A stretch of DNA of 64,000 bases from Maniola hyperantus (lineage: Eukaryota > Arthropoda > Insecta > Lepidoptera > Nymphalidae). The notes under the pieces were generated by a model. That model saw only the letters and a program-made list of their open reading frames with translations, had not been told where the DNA came from and made no database searches. The stretch is from assembly GCF_902806685.2 (NCBI RefSeq), contig NC_048554.1, forward strand, positions 5,518,001 through 5,582,000, given 5' to 3'. The position numbers and the translations under genes were made by a program. Below are positions 10,764-21,959 of this stretch, piece after piece; position 1 is the stretch's first letter, and each line of letters opens with the position of its first letter.

Positions 10764-11334
10764 TTTGATGTTTTAGATTCCTCTTGGATATATTTGGAAA
10801 GTCTATAGACGAGAGTAAAATGTAATCGTTAAGTCTTTGTGATAAGCTAGATAAGATGATACCTACCTATTTTTAACACTTTTTGTCGGTCTGTCTGTTT
10901 GTTTGTTTGTCAGCCCGGAACAAATCTTGTAATCGATTTTAAACTAACTTCCCGATGAGCTAGAGGCTTGAAATTTTGAAATAAATTGTAACTACATAGA
11001 TGAAAACGCAATATTAACGCGCTTTCTTGTCTCTATGTTTGTTAGTTTATTTGTTTTTCTCTGTTCAAGTGTTCATGTAAGTCAGTATATAAATTTATGT
11101 AGGTACACTGTAGCCTTTTGGAGTAACGTATTCCAAAAGGAAAATAACTCCAAAATAAAGATAATATTTTCGTGTAGATTTATATGGAGATCACTGTACA
11201 AAAGTACAAGCAGCGTCAGAGAGAATTAATTTCAGTATGTAGATTCTAGAGTTTACTGAACTTCGTGGCTTGCAAGTTAGATCCGTGAATTTTATATGAG
11301 CAACATGTGGTGGTTCGTCTATACTTTATAGTCC
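10764..11334. other. Unassigned sequence
   Basis: Contains a short (GTTT)n-like stretch at 10900 but no recognisable gene or complete repeat. Confidence 0.4.
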
Positions 11335-11482
11335 GCGACAGGTTGAAATGGCAATCGGGGTACGAGGCGGGGTGCCGCTCCGCACACCCGCATGTCACCC
11401 GCGCTCGCCCGCACCAGGTTAGCGCGCGGGCTGTGCGGGTGTGCGGAGCGTTCCCACCCCGATTGCAATCTCGACCTGTCGC
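11335..11482. repeat. GC-rich foldback element (GCGACAGGT family)
   Basis: Begins GCGACAGGTTGAAATGGCAA and ends with the inverse (TTGCAATCTCGACCTGTCGC). The interior is a GC-rich interrupted palindrome with CCGCACACCCGCA on the left and TGCGGGTGTGCGG on the right. Other copies: 28128, 37588, 39672 and 56900, with fragments at 18003 and 44130. Confidence 0.8.
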
Positions 11483-11670
11483 GTACTATACAACTACTGT
11501 GCTGACTAAAGTTGTTTTGTTTGCAGACGACATTTATGTCTTTTTGCTTTTCCTTTACCTTTTTGCTGGATGAATTGGTATATGTTAGTTTATTGTTTCG
11601 GTTTGGTATTCTTCAATTACATTTGGTGATGGCTTTTCTAAGAACAGTACCTACGTGTATTATTAGTTTA

Positions 11671-11880
11671 CTAGCTGATGCCCGCGACTTCGTACGCGTG
11701 GATTTAGATTTTTGAAAATCCCGTGGGAACTCTTTGATTTCTCGGGATAAAAAGTAGCCTATGTCACTCTCCAGGTCTTTAACTATACTATGCAAAAATC
11801 AAGTCGATCCGTTGCTCTGTTGCGACGTGATTGAATGACAAACCAACAAACAAACACACTTTCACATTTATAATATGGGT
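11671..11880 (-). mobile_element. Helitron-like element, family B
   Basis: Left end CTAGCTGATGCCCGCGACTT; right end CACACTTTCACATTTATAATATG. Insertion follows T/A on the plus strand, as for other copies. Confidence 0.65.
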
Positions 11881-12120
11881 ACTGATTAAGATTTTCGTTC
11901 ATTGTATATCATGGTATTCCGCAAAGTAACGCCTATGCTTCTATACAATATAGAGAAAGGCTTGGCAAAGTTTACTTTAGCTTCACTAATGTAAATTTAC
12001 TCTGGATCGCATAATGTACGCTAACTCAGCCATTCTGTAAGGGCTTGGGCAGTGTGCTCGAACTGTTATCTGTTGTAACAGGCTACACCGATTGGTTCAA
12101 TAATAGTATAATGTTGATTT

Positions 12121-12539
12121 TTAGGGTTCCGTACCTCAAACCGAAAAACGGAACCTTTATAGGATCACTTTGTTGTCTGTCTGTCTGTCAAGAAACCTAC
12201 AGGGTACTTCCCGTTGACCTAAAATCATGAAATTTGGCAGGTAGGTAGATCTTATAGCTGACATTTGGGGGAAAATCTGAAACCGTGAATTTAGGGTTAG
12301 ATCACACAAAAAAAATTAAATTGTGGTCATCAACTAATAATTAGTATTTTCAACTTTCGAAGTGAGTGACTATATCAAGTGGGGTATCATATGAAAGGTC
12401 TTCACCTGTACATTCTAAATTAGATTTTTATTTATTTTATGCATCATAGTTTTTGAATTATCGTGCAAAATGACAAAAAAATACGACTGTAGTACGGAAC
12501 CCTCATTGCGCGAGCCTGACTCGCACTTGGCCGGTTTTT
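12121..12539 (+). repeat. GGTTCCGTA/(TCTG)n repeat, full length
   Basis: Runs from TTAGGGTTCCGTACCTCAAA with a short (TGTC)n tract to CTGACTCGCACTTGGCCGG. It serves as the reference copy for 1297, 1625, 17245 and 53320. Confidence 0.8.
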
Positions 12540-12659
12540 GAAATTGTCTCTAATCCAACTGCAAACCAAATTGATTGAACCTACATTGAATTATCTTGAT
12601 AATTTCCAAGCATAATAGCTTGAAACCCATAGATGGGTAAAATTATATAATACTAGCTT

Positions 12660-12785
12660 AATACTAGCTTAAGCTTTCGACTTCGTCCGCGTGGACTACA
12701 CTTTCAAAGTCCTATTTCACACCCAGGGGTTGAATTTTCAAAAATCCTACATCATTCTATCTGCATGCAAAATTCTTATCAGCTC
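12660..12785 (-). mobile_element. Helitron-like element, family A, truncated
   Basis: Left end ACTAGCTTAAGCTTTCGAC with the body up to the ATCTGCATGCAAAATTC block; the far end is missing. The repeated ATACTAGCTTA just before it suggests another Helitron 3' end. Confidence 0.5.
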
Positions 12786-12835
12786 TACAACACATCACAT
12801 TAGCAACGTCTAATGATTGTTTTGTTACTAATTTT

Positions 12836-13146
12836 ACATCATCATCATCATGATCAACCCATCACCGGCTCACTACAGAGTACGGGTCTCCTCTCAGAGT
12901 GGGAAGGGTTTTGGCCATAGTCTACCACGCTAGCCATGTGCGGATTTGGTAGACTTCAATACCTTTGAGAACATTATGGAGAATTGGCATGCAGGTTTCC
13001 TCACGATGTTTTCCTTCACCGTTAAAGCAAGTGATATTTAATTAATTAAAACGCACATAACTATGAAAAGTTAGAGGTGCGTGCCCGGGATCGAACCTCC
13101 ACCTCCGATTAGAAGGCGGACGTCCTCACCACTAGGCTATCACAGC
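12836..13146 (-). repeat. tRNA-derived SINE (GATAGCCTAGTGGT family), full length
   Basis: On the minus strand the head GTGATAGCCTAGTGGTGAGG (A box) and GGTTCGATCCC-like B box start at 13146. The body CACCTCTAACTTTTCATAGT, CGTGAGGAAACCTGCATGCC and a (TGA)n tail follow. Copies occur at 16880, 19107, 37070, 50877 and 63687, with fragments at 4700, 25515 and 45290. Confidence 0.75.
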
Positions 13147-13474
13147 TTTACATAGCCCTAACAAATTACTAAGTTGCTTATCACGCTTTACACACATAGG
13201 TATTTGTTTTACGAAGTTTAAAGTAGTTTGCGTAAAACCCTCAGATAATGAGGGTATGATAGAATTTACATAATCCGAGGCTCGAGGATTCATTTCACCT
13301 TATGTCAGCAATTCTTACTTGGTAAAAGCGTTCCAAACTTTTGAAACTATTCTATAGGTTGTAATCGAAAAAAGCTTCAATGACCCTGTCCTTTTTACCC
13401 AAATGGGCCCAATGGCGATAGTCCCATTGCTAGGTTTGAAAAATAATTCAACGTACGGATATTTTGGGTTCTTA
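13147..13474. other. Unassigned sequence
   Basis: No feature recognised. Confidence 0.4.
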
Positions 13475-13641
13475 TCTATTTATATAAACTACTGGAACTA
13501 CTGGACGGATCGGGCCGAGCAGTCTATTATGACGTAGACATCTGCTAAGAAAGGATTTTTAATAATTCAATCCCTAAAGGGGTAAAACAGGTGTTTGAAA
13601 TTTATGTAGACCACGCGGATGGAGTCGCGGGCATAAGCTAG
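13475..13641 (+). mobile_element. Helitron-like element, family A, internally deleted
   Basis: TCTATTTATATAAAC start after A, body TACTGGACGGATCGGGCCGA, end CACGCGGATGGAGTCGCGGG plus CATAAGCTAG, then T. Another Helitron-like 5' end (TCTAAATATATAAAAAG) starts only two bases later at 13643. Confidence 0.6.
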
Positions 13642-13642
13642 T

Positions 13643-13850
13643 CTAAATATATAAAAAGAAAAGCTGGCTTTTATATTTCTTCGGAATAGTACCTATTAGA
13701 AATCACGTCATGCATTGCCAGACACTTAGTATCGTGGCAATCCCCTGCCAGACATCGTTCCTGCCTGTGTTGGGGACAATACACAGAGGATCTTTCAGCT
13801 TTTATAAAATAACGAAGGTCTGACACGCGCTGGCTCTCTCTCTCAATAAT
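13643..13850 (+). repeat. Unclassified repeat D, possible Helitron 5' region
   Basis: Shares CGTCATGCATTGCCAGACA and TTTTATA..ATAACGA.GGTCTG with 40965-41100, and its reverse complement with 3510-3600. A Helitron-like 5' start is directly attached. The 3' end is not identified. Confidence 0.45.
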
Positions 13851-13870
13851 TGCAGTCAATGGAAACACTT

Positions 13871-14218
13871 TTAGTATGATAGTACTAATGATAATTTCGA
13901 TTGACTATATCATTATTTTGTATAAAACGCGGCCCTAACTACGGTGATCTCGGCTATTTAGAAAAATTCGGGTCGCAACTTGATATTAATAAGTATCGTA
14001 ATATAATCTCCACAAAGATTAGCTACCTGCGCGGGAGATATTATAGTGCACAAGCACACAGTAAGGGCGTTTGTGCCCTCATCCGTGAAATCACGTTTTT
14101 TTTGTAGTAAAATAATTATAGTCTATGTCACTCAGGAACAATGTAGCTTTCTACTGGTGAAAGAATTTTCAAAATCGATCCCCCTACAAACAAACTCTCA
14201 AACTGTACCTCTTTATAA
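13871..14218. other. Unassigned sequence
   Basis: Two overlapping short open frames of about 60 codons; no support as genes. Confidence 0.4.
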
Positions 14219-14451
14219 TCCATACTAATATTATAAATGCGAATTAATAATGCGAAAGTGTGTCTGTCTGTCTGCTAGTCTTTCACGGCCCAACCTTTCA
14301 ACCAATTTTGACGAAATTTGGTACTGAGATAGCTTGCATCCCGGAGAAGGACATAGGCATAATATACTTTTTATCCCGGAAAATCAAAGAGTTCCCACGG
14401 GATATTAATAAAGCCTAAATCCACGTGAACAAAGTCGCGGGCATCATCTAG
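14219..14451 (+). mobile_element. Helitron-like element, family B, full length
   Basis: Starts TCCATACTAATATTATAAAT after A. The body holds (GTCT)n, CGGCCCAACCTTTCAACC and GACATAGGC. It ends CACGTGAACAAAGTCGCGGG plus CATCATCTAG, followed by T. No target duplication is seen, as expected for Helitrons. Confidence 0.7.
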
Positions 14452-14509
14452 TATTAGTATAGATTTCTGAATTGCAATCTGCAAATCGCTCAATCTCATG
14501 TATGGATGA

Positions 14510-14605
14510 GTATCGTTCGATTATACGCGTTCTCATAGTTCGCAATTAAGCAGCAAGGCACGTTTGCTTTCCCTAATTGAAATTGACACGAAATATCGCA
14601 TGCAA
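14510..14605. repeat. Left member of a 90-nt inverted pair (with 17783-17880)
   Basis: AATTAAGCAGCAAGGC and TTGCTTTCCCTAATTGAAAT are shared with the reverse complement of 17783-17880. Family unknown. Confidence 0.5.
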
Positions 14606-14844
14606 ATACACAATCCGCACAAATGAAAATGTTTGTGTTGTTCGACAATATTATGTAATTAGGAGTGTACGTGGTCTCGTTTGAAATGCTGTTTTAGCAC
14701 TGACCTTCATTAATAGTAATACACGCTGGACCTGCGATTGCCGACCTGTTTTTGAAGCTACTTGATTTTCGCCATTTTAGCGCTGAGAGCAGCAGTGAGT
14801 GTCATGTGAGCGTACTCGGAACTAAATGTTAGTGATGACTGATC

Positions 14845-15480
14845 ACTGATGACACACCAGAAGAGCCGCTTACAAGTCCAGCAGAACAAGTGCCTACGCA
14901 TGATCGTAGGAGCGCCGAGGTACGTGAGGAATGATGTCATTCATCGCGACCTCAAGACGCCCACCGTGGAGGAGTACGTCCGTACACTTGCGCGGCGCAT
15001 GTTTGCGCGCGCGGACTACGGACCTTACACACACCTTCACGGCATCGCTCCGCTGACCACTCGACCACCGACCGGGCGTCCTCTGCCTCGGGAACTCCTA
15101 CGACCGCCACCACTAGCGTGGCACGCAGGCGATCCTAGCGATGATGATGACGACGCGAGACCCACCGGAATTGACACTATCTCCGCGCGCGATGGCCAGC
15201 CTATCGTCCGCAACGCGGAGATCACGACCGGACCAGACACCACCCCCGCGCGCCACGACGACTCTATCGCCCTCAGCGCGGGGAACACAACCAGCCACGA
15301 GGCCCCAAGCCAAGATGGCGGGCCCTAGCCGGTGAAATTCCGGCTAGAAGACCAACACCGGGGTAATTGAATACCCCGCGCCTTGCCCGGGTAAGGAGGC
15401 TACGCCTCGAGGCCCGTACCCCCGCTTGGCCTTCGGCCAACCGGAGAAGACTCTGTCGTCGTGATCACTGATGAGACATC
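14845..15480 (+). pseudogene. 5'-truncated non-LTR retrotransposon, C-terminus and 3' UTR
   Basis: The frame 14849-15328 starts at the segment RLQVQQNKCLRMIVGAPRYV, followed by RNDVIHRDLKTPTVEEYV. This is the region downstream of the RT domain in Jockey-type LINEs. After about 75 residues the frame becomes an Asp/Pro/Thr-rich tail from GC-rich DNA (codon bias very different from the AT-rich surroundings). The 3' UTR contains small hairpins such as CTTGGCCTTCGGCCAA at 15425-15440. EN and RT domains are absent, so it is a dead fragment. Confidence 0.65.
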
Positions 15481-15556
15481 TGTCGATATAGTGTCAACAC
15501 GAAGACCATTTGATACAAAGTGTAAATGCACTTGCATCCGGAAGTCAGACATAGGC

Positions 15557-15699
15557 CAGTGGCGTGCACAGGACTTCAAGCCAGGGTATGCATTTAGGTA
15601 TGAACTTATTTTACGGCAGGTTAAAATGAAAAATAAGCATTGACTTATTACAATGAGGGTAAGCAGTGCGTTTATGCCTCTATGAGCTGCACGCCACTG
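15557..15699. mobile_element. hAT-type MITE, CAGTGGCGTGCA termini
   Basis: Termini CAGTGGCGTGCA and TGCACGCCACTG are exact inverted repeats. The element is flanked by an 8-bp direct repeat ACATAGGC (15549-15556 and 15700-15707), the target-site length of hAT transposons. A second copy is at 25575-25720. Too short to encode a transposase. Confidence 0.85.
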
Positions 15700-15732
15700 A
15701 CATAGGCTACCTACAATTTATCTTGCGATATT

Positions 15733-16742
15733 GTACTATTTGCTGATGATACGTCTTTGATTTTTAAAGTTGATAGAAATAAAGACAATTTTGACGATGT
15801 AAATAGTGCCATATCTCAGGTAACTCACTGGTTTACCGTAAATAATTTACTTTTAAATGCAAAAAAACTAAGTGTGTTGAATTCGCACTGCCCAATACCA
15901 AGAACACAAGTAACATTAATTTAATGATAAATAACGATACATTGAAAATAGAAGAGACTACAACATTTTTGGGGATAACCTTAGATGCGAAGCTTCAATG
16001 GGGCACCCATATATCAACTCTTGCTAGCAAATTGAGCTCTGCCGCTTACGCTGTTAGAAAGATTCGGCAGTTAACTGACGTGGAAACCGCAAAGATAGTA
16101 TATTTTGCTTACTTCCATAGTATTATGCCTTATGGAATCTTAATATGGGGTAAAGCGGCAGATATTGGGAGAATTTTTGTATTACAAAAAAGGGCAATAC
16201 GCGCAATTTATAACTTAAGTAGCCTCTCAATATATTTATAATAACATAATTTTTGTAAGACAAAATATTCTTAGTTACAAGAAAATTGGTGATCTACACA
16301 ATAGGCTAACTAGAAACAGAGACAAACTTGCAGCTCCTGCCTTCCGCCTCAGGAAAGTCCAAAAGTCATATGTGGGTATGGGTATTACCTTTTATAATAA
16401 AATCCCGCAAACTATTTTGGACTTACCTTTGCACAAGTTTAAAAAATCTATTAAAAATATGCTCCTGAAAAAAAGCATATTACACAATTGAAGATTATCT
16501 AAATGATAAAAGAGCGTGGATTTGACCTGCAGCTCGTTCCGGCGACGCACAAGACTGCAAATACTATTTTATACATGGCATAATCTTGTACCTATATCAA
16601 ATATTTGAAAAGAGCAACCGCCGAGTTTCTTGCTGGTTCTTCTCGGTAGGAAAGGCATTCCGAACCAGTGGTAGATGCATCCGACTATTCGAAAGTACTT
16701 TTAAAAGTTTATTCGAATAAAAAAGATTTTTATTTTATTTTT
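15733..16742 (+). pseudogene. 5'-truncated Jockey/CR1-type LINE: end of RT, C-terminus and 3' tail
   Basis: The fragment starts at the RT active site (ILFADDTSLIF in the broken frame) and continues with TFLGITLDAKLQWGTHI, KIRQLTDVETAKIVYFAYFH, and after a stop FRLRKVQKSYVGMGITFYNK. At least two frameshifts or stops are present (near 15870 and 16241). The 3' tail has GCCGAGTTTCTTGCTGGTTC, TTCTCGGTAGGAAAGGCATT and a T-rich, AAAAAGATTTTTATTTTATT ending. The same tail lies in reverse at 23755-23893. Confidence 0.75.
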
Positions 16743-16879
16743 TTATTTTATCCTCGAATTTTTTAAAAACTTTAGTAAATCCATCCGTAAGTATCCGTAA
16801 TCCGTATCCGTCTATATTCTATATCTATAAAGGTGACCCGCCTGCTCGTTTGCTCGCTATATCTATTAAAAAAAAAAAA

Positions 16880-17190
16880 CATCATCATTATTAATCTATT
16901 ACCAGCTCACTACTGAGTACGGGTCTCCTCTCAGAATGAGATGGGTTTAGGCCATAATCCGCCACGGGCGGTGCAGATTAGCAGAGGTTACAGACTTTGG
17001 AAAACATTATGGAGAACTCTCAGGTATGCAGGTTTCCTCACGATATTTTCCTTCAATGTTAAAGCATAGCAAGTGATATGTAATTGCGCACATAGCTCCG
17101 AAAAGTTAGAGGTGCGTGCCCAAGAGGTCGGGCGTTCGACCTCCCGAATAAGAGACCGAGCGACGTCTTAACAACTAGGCCATCATCACT
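16880..17190 (-). repeat. tRNA-derived SINE (GATAGCCTAGTGGT family), diverged
   Basis: Same layout as 12836-13146, with (CAT)n tail at the left and head GATGATGGCCTAGTTGTTAA on the minus strand at the right. The B box is degraded. Confidence 0.65.
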
Positions 17191-17244
17191 TTTCTATTCT
17201 ATATATGCCTATTCCTATAAATATTATGCAGATCACTATATATA

Positions 17245-17714
17245 AAAAACCGCCCAAGTGCGAGTCAGACTCGCGCACCGAGGGTTCAGTACTACAGTCG
17301 CATTTTTTCGACATTTGTACGGTAAAACAAAAACTTAAAACAAAAACAAAAGCATAAAATTAAAAAAATAATCTGTTTTAGAATGTACAAGTAAAGCCCT
17401 TTCATTTCATAGGATATGCCACTTGGTATGGTAATCTTACTTAAGTTGAAAATATACTAATTATTTTGTTCATGAACATATTTTTATTTTTTTGTGTGAT
17501 GCATTGACTTATTATAAGAGCATTTCATATCACTGGTGTGATGAGACTACAAATTCACGGTTTTCGGTTTTTCCCCTAAGTATGATATAAGATCTACCTT
17601 CTATTTATTCTTCGTCAATGGGAAGTACCCTATAGGTTTCTTGACATTCAGACAGACAACGAAGTGATTCTATAAGGGTTCCTTTTTTCCTTTTGAGGTA
17701 CGGAACCCTAAAAA
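17245..17714 (-). repeat. GGTTCCGTA/(TCTG)n repeat, full length
   Basis: Left end CCGCCCAAGTGCGAGTCAGA, right end CCTTTTGAGGTACGGAACCC. The TCTG tract has been reduced to a few units. Confidence 0.7.
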
Positions 17715-17782
17715 GTATCGCGCAGGGGGAAATAATTGTTCTTCAGTGCAGTGCAGTAGACAGTGTTTATCGGTTTGTTAAT

Positions 17783-17880
17783 AGTTCGTGTCGATTTCAA
17801 TTAGGGAAAGCAATTACGCCTTGCTGCTTTAATTACGAGCTCCGAGATCGCGTACGATGAACGATCGCCCGATAGGAGCG
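17783..17880. repeat. Right member of a 90-nt inverted pair (with 14510-14605)
   Basis: See 14510-14605; ATTTCAATTAGGGAAAGCAA is the shared core. Confidence 0.5.
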
Positions 17881-18002
17881 TGTTTGCAATTAAGCACACG
17901 CTCACGAATAGGGACTTTAGTCTCACAACTTTTTGTCTTGTCTTGTTGACTGTCGCATAATAGCTTCAAAAACTTGTGAAGGTTTCGTGGTTTCATACCC
18001 AA

Positions 18003-18095
18003 ATGGGTACGTATACCCACGGTGGGACGCCCCGCACGTCGCCCGTGCTATCCGGGTTAGCGCGGGGTCTGTACGGGTGTGCGGGGCGAATTATA
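18003..18095. repeat. GC-rich foldback element, terminal parts missing
   Basis: GCCCCGCACGTCGCCCGTGC and TGTACGGGTGTGCGGGGCG match the interior palindrome of the GCGACAGGT family, but the termini are absent. Confidence 0.5.
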
Positions 18096-18209
18096 GTAAT
18101 AAGCTAAGCTGACTCCTAGTTCTAGCATGTGCTTACACCACGTATGTGGTGTAGTTTGTTACACAAACATTATTATAAAAATCATCTTTAAAAGTGAAGC
18201 TGCGTATTA

Positions 18210-18525
18210 TCTAAATATATAAAAGCGAAATACCACTAACTCACTGACTAATCACGAAATCTCAGGAACTATAAAGTCTACAAACTTGGAATTTGGCGGG
18301 TAGGTTCCTTCTAGGACGTAGATGTTATTTAAGAAACGGTTTCGAGAACATCCCCCCTAAGGGGGTGAAATGGGGGGTTACATGAAAGTCCTATGTTTTT
18401 GAAGTAAGTAGTAAGGTGAGACTGAGTGAGTAGGTAAGTGAAGTGAGGCCTTTTGCAGCGGGAAATTTTCAGATCTCATGAGAAACCAGAAATTTTACAC
18501 GGACGAAGTCGCGGGCAACTGCTAG
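18210..18525 (+). mobile_element. Helitron-like element, third family
   Basis: Starts TCTAAATATATAAAAGCG after A and ends CACGGACGAAGTCGCGGGC plus AACTGCTAG, followed by T. The interior (CTCAGGAACTATAAAGTCTA) differs from families A and B. Confidence 0.65.
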
Positions 18526-19041
18526 TTTTAAAATCTATATCTACCAATAATAAGAACGTAAAAATGGCGAAATAGCGTAATGTAAACATCGCGTCCCTTT
18601 GAACAGAAAATTCTAGGCGTATTAATTTCCACCCACTTACTCATGACCTATTTCTGAAAGACAGAAATCTTTATTGCGCAAAAAATTAAATTATTTATTT
18701 TCTTCATACCCAATTTGTAATGTAGAATGTTTGAGAGATGTATAACATTAACTCATCGATGTATTAACTAGCTCAAGGCTCGGTATTTGTTTTTCGTGTC
18801 TCGAGTCGTTTATAAAATGGTCTTGTTTACTATTGAAGGATAGTTATACTAAATTATATCTTAGGGTTGAAGAAGGAAGGAGATGAAAGCTATTTTACTG
18901 GTATACAATCAGTGTCTATGTGATGTATCATATTCATAAGAAACTCAAAAGCATGAAGCTTTTTAGTTGTGTTATGAGAGCTACCGCATGCTACATAATA
19001 TACCTACTACATTTATATAATATATGTACATTTGTATAGGT
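18526..19041. other. Unassigned sequence
   Basis: No gene or repeat recognised. Confidence 0.4.
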
Positions 19042-19466
19042 AGGTCCCGCAAATTGCTAATACGCGTGGCCGCCAGCACTAGACTGAAGTTTCGAGCTGA
19101 TGGTATAGAGTGAAAAGGGTTTTGGCCATAGTCTGGCCATGTGCGGATTGGTAGACTTAACACCTTTGAGAACATTATGGAGAACTCTCAGGCATGCAGG
19201 TTTCCTCACGATGTTTTCCTTCACCGTTAAAGCAACTGATATTTAATTAATTAAAACGCACATAATTCCGAAAAGTTAAAGGTGCGTGCCCGGGGATCGA
19301 ACCCCTGACCTCCGATTAGAAGGCGGACGTCCTAACCACTAGGCTATCACTGCTTGTTGATGGTATATTATTTTTACTTAAATATACGTCAAATGATGTT
19401 AAAATGACGTCATTTCTATGTTAATGAGACATGATTCCAGCGCAATAGCAATTTGCGTAACTTATA
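19042..19466. repeat. MITE (GTCCCGCAAATTGCTA) carrying a nested SINE
   Basis: Ends GGTCCCGCAAATTGCTA and TAGCAATTTGCG are inverted repeats, and the uninterrupted copy is at 40451-40619. A SINE fragment (19107-19357, minus) sits inside, flanked by the direct repeat TGATGGTAT at 19098-19106 and 19358-19366. Confidence 0.8.
19107..19357 (-). repeat. tRNA-derived SINE (GATAGCCTAGTGGT family) with 9-bp target duplication
   Basis: The head GTGATAGCCTAGTGGTTAGG with a good B box is on the minus strand near 19350. The tail is truncated. The TGATGGTAT direct repeats mark the retroposition event. Confidence 0.8.
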
Positions 19467-19795
19467 TGCCCAACAATTTTCAATGAGTGCGCCATAATGT
19501 TTAAGGACAACCTTGTCGTGATATTGGTTTCAGTTTCAATCTGAAATCCTTAAAAAATTAATTAATGTCATAATTTTGTCATTGTCATGTTTGTAATTAT
19601 TGACCTTGCTATTGACTGAACAGCAGTGTTTATTAATGGTTAATTATAATTTTTTTTAAGTTTTCCACTATCCTTGGCTTTGTTAGTAGATTTATTATTA
19701 TTTATTTAATTCGAGTTTAGTAACACCAATGGATTTGTTTTCTTGTGGTTGTTGCGATTGGCGCTCTAAAGAAGTTCTATGTAAGTTGCTTACAC
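19467..19795. other. Unassigned sequence
   Basis: No feature recognised. Confidence 0.4.
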
Positions 19796-19797
19796 TA

Positions 19798-21959
19798 GCG
19801 GCACGCTATGATGGCCGGTTTGACACATTACAATAGTGATGTGGAATGTCAATTTATTCTCGAACAAAAAACAATTAAGTTTTGTTTTTGTACCTGATTA
19901 AATAGGTTTAATAAAACAAAAATGTATATGTTTATTTAATTTATTTGAACGAACTGAATATTTGAACGAAAATGAATATACATACTTTATATGCACACAA
20001 GAAACATATGAATACAAAAGATACCGAAAAAGGTGCCACAAAAGGCCATAATTAATCAGATTCGTCCATACTACTATTTTCACTGTCGTCACTGCTATCA
20101 TCACATACATTAATAATTATATGTTCGTTTTCTATAATATTATCTATTTTCACATCTCTTTCATAATCTTCCCTTATTAATTTAACAGTTCTATTCACAA
20201 CCTTTTCCCAGTCTCCTTTAGTCACATGTTCACAAGCTTCTTCTAATAATTTTAGCATTTTTTTTGTGGTAAATGGGGGTTCTGTATTGTGTCTTGCAGC
20301 ATATCCCTTAATTTGAGCCCACACCAACTCAATCGCATTATACTCACAATGGTAAGGCGGTAACCGTATAACTCTGTGCCCATGTTCTAATGCTATTTCG
20401 TCAATGACGTATCGGATCTTGGTTGGTTTGTTTTCTTTTAAAAGACGTACTAATTCCGCTTTTAACATATTCATGTTTGCATCTACGCCATTTTTACGAA
20501 GCCATGCGACGATATCAGCTTTCTTTTGGGATTGGGCAGGTGGCTTGTCAATTTGCATCGAGTGGTATGGGGCGTTGTCCATAATTATAATAGATGGTTC
20601 AGGGAGGCTACACAACATTGAGGTAAACCATTCAGTAAACTTTTCTCCATTCATGTCTTCATGATAGTCTCCAGTGGTTTTTGACGCAAAAGCCATGAGA
20701 GAACCTTCGACAAACCCGTTGATGGTTCCGGCGTGACAAATTATAAGTCGCGATCCTTTTCCTACAGGAACTTTGGAAGTAGATGCTGCTGTGTCATCGT
20801 TCCAAGAACGGCCTACAGTATGGTTAGCATTAAGCCATGTTTCATCCAAGAACACAACATTTTGCCAATTTTGATTTCTTTCACTTGCCGTAAAAAAGTA
20901 TACCTTGCCATCGCTATATCAAATCTTTCCATCAATATTTTGCGTTTGTTACATTTTTTGTATCGAAATCCAATGGTCTTCAAAATCTTCGTTAAAGAAC
21001 TTTCCCCACCGAAGAATAATCCAGCTTCCTTCAGTGAATGCACCAACTTTTTTCTTGTTGGATACTCCTTCTGTAAATAGTAGCCGTAAACATGTCTTCG
21101 GATAGCATCGGCATCAAAGCTATCGATGCCTACGACTGGTTTTGCTCGTTTTCTCTTTTTTGGTGTGTGAAGTTTATTTTCTTCTGTGCCAGTCTCGCCA
21201 TATTTTTTTTAGTTATCCGTCTAACAGTTCGTTGTCCAATATTAAGCGCATCAGCTACGCGTTCAACCACTGACGTTATAGGTAAAATTGGCCCTCCATT
21301 TTGAGCTTCACGATCGAAATAGTTACGAAGGCGTATTAGGAACTCACGTGTCTGACTATTTAGAACAGTTCTCTGCGTACGTTCGGTCATATCGACGAAA
21401 TCCACAACAAAGGGCTTGAACAGAGTCCAAATTAACGAGCAAGGGTCAACAGTAATGCAGTATCAATATTTGAAATCCAAAGCCAGGTCAAAACTATATC
21501 ACAATCGCATTGCACTGACAGTTTATACTTTTCGAAGCAACGTCAATTCGAAACTGCTTTGTTTTGCATTGAGCATTGACGCGAGTTTGCCGGAGGTAGT
21601 AGTTGTGCTAGCCAGCGATCCTATGTGACGATCGTATTAGATTCCATTTTTAAAAATTTATTGATATTTTTTTGCGATTTCAGAGGTTTGTCCACATAGT
21701 GAAAATTGTTCATATTCACAAGTACATTCACCCCTTAAATGGTGCAAACTGATTTTTCTACACTTGTATACATTTAAGAAATCAATTTAATAAATAAATT
21801 TTGAGTCCTAAACCTAAAACTACATTCGATAAAATTTATGAATCTCTGCACATCACTATCGTCAATAAAGTAATACAATTATTTCCTTCAAAGTCGTTAT
21901 CAATTAATACGGAACTTCATGAGCGGACAAACGTCAAACCGGCCATCATAGCGTGCCGC
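19798..21959 (-). mobile_element. IS630/Tc1/mariner-superfamily DNA transposon with DD82E transposase
   Basis: Both ends carry the same 27-bp inverted repeat (19798-19824 and 21933-21959), beginning GCGGCACGCTATGATGGCCG, with no mismatch that I can see. Both are flanked by TA (19796-19797 and 21960-21961), the target duplication of the Tc1/mariner superfamily. Inside, on the minus strand, lies one transposase gene broken by two frameshifts. The perfect terminal repeats mean the ends could still be mobilised if a related transposase were present. Confidence 0.88.
20052..21390 (-). pseudogene. DD82E transposase, two frameshifts
   Basis: The gene starts at the ATG at 21390. The N-terminal part has a helix-turn-helix-like segment (VERVADALNIGQRTVRRITK) and a basic KKRKRAK nuclear-localisation-like motif just after the first frameshift (about 21193). 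A second frameshift lies near 20898. The catalytic core follows: FLDETW (first Asp), IIIMDNAPYHS (second Asp) and YHCEYNAIELVWAQIKG (Glu). I count 82 residues between the second Asp and the Glu, against 34-41 in common Tc1/mariner families. The extra segment holds a helical LKAELVRLLKENKPTK stretch. The C-terminus is Asp/Ser-rich. It would cut and paste the element at TA sites. I recall a DD82E family called Sailor; assignment to it is likely but unchecked. Confidence 0.8.

Noticed and set aside
14849..15328. A 159-codon host gene
   Set aside because: The first 75 codons are the C-terminus of a truncated LINE; the rest is a frame through GC-rich 3' sequence.
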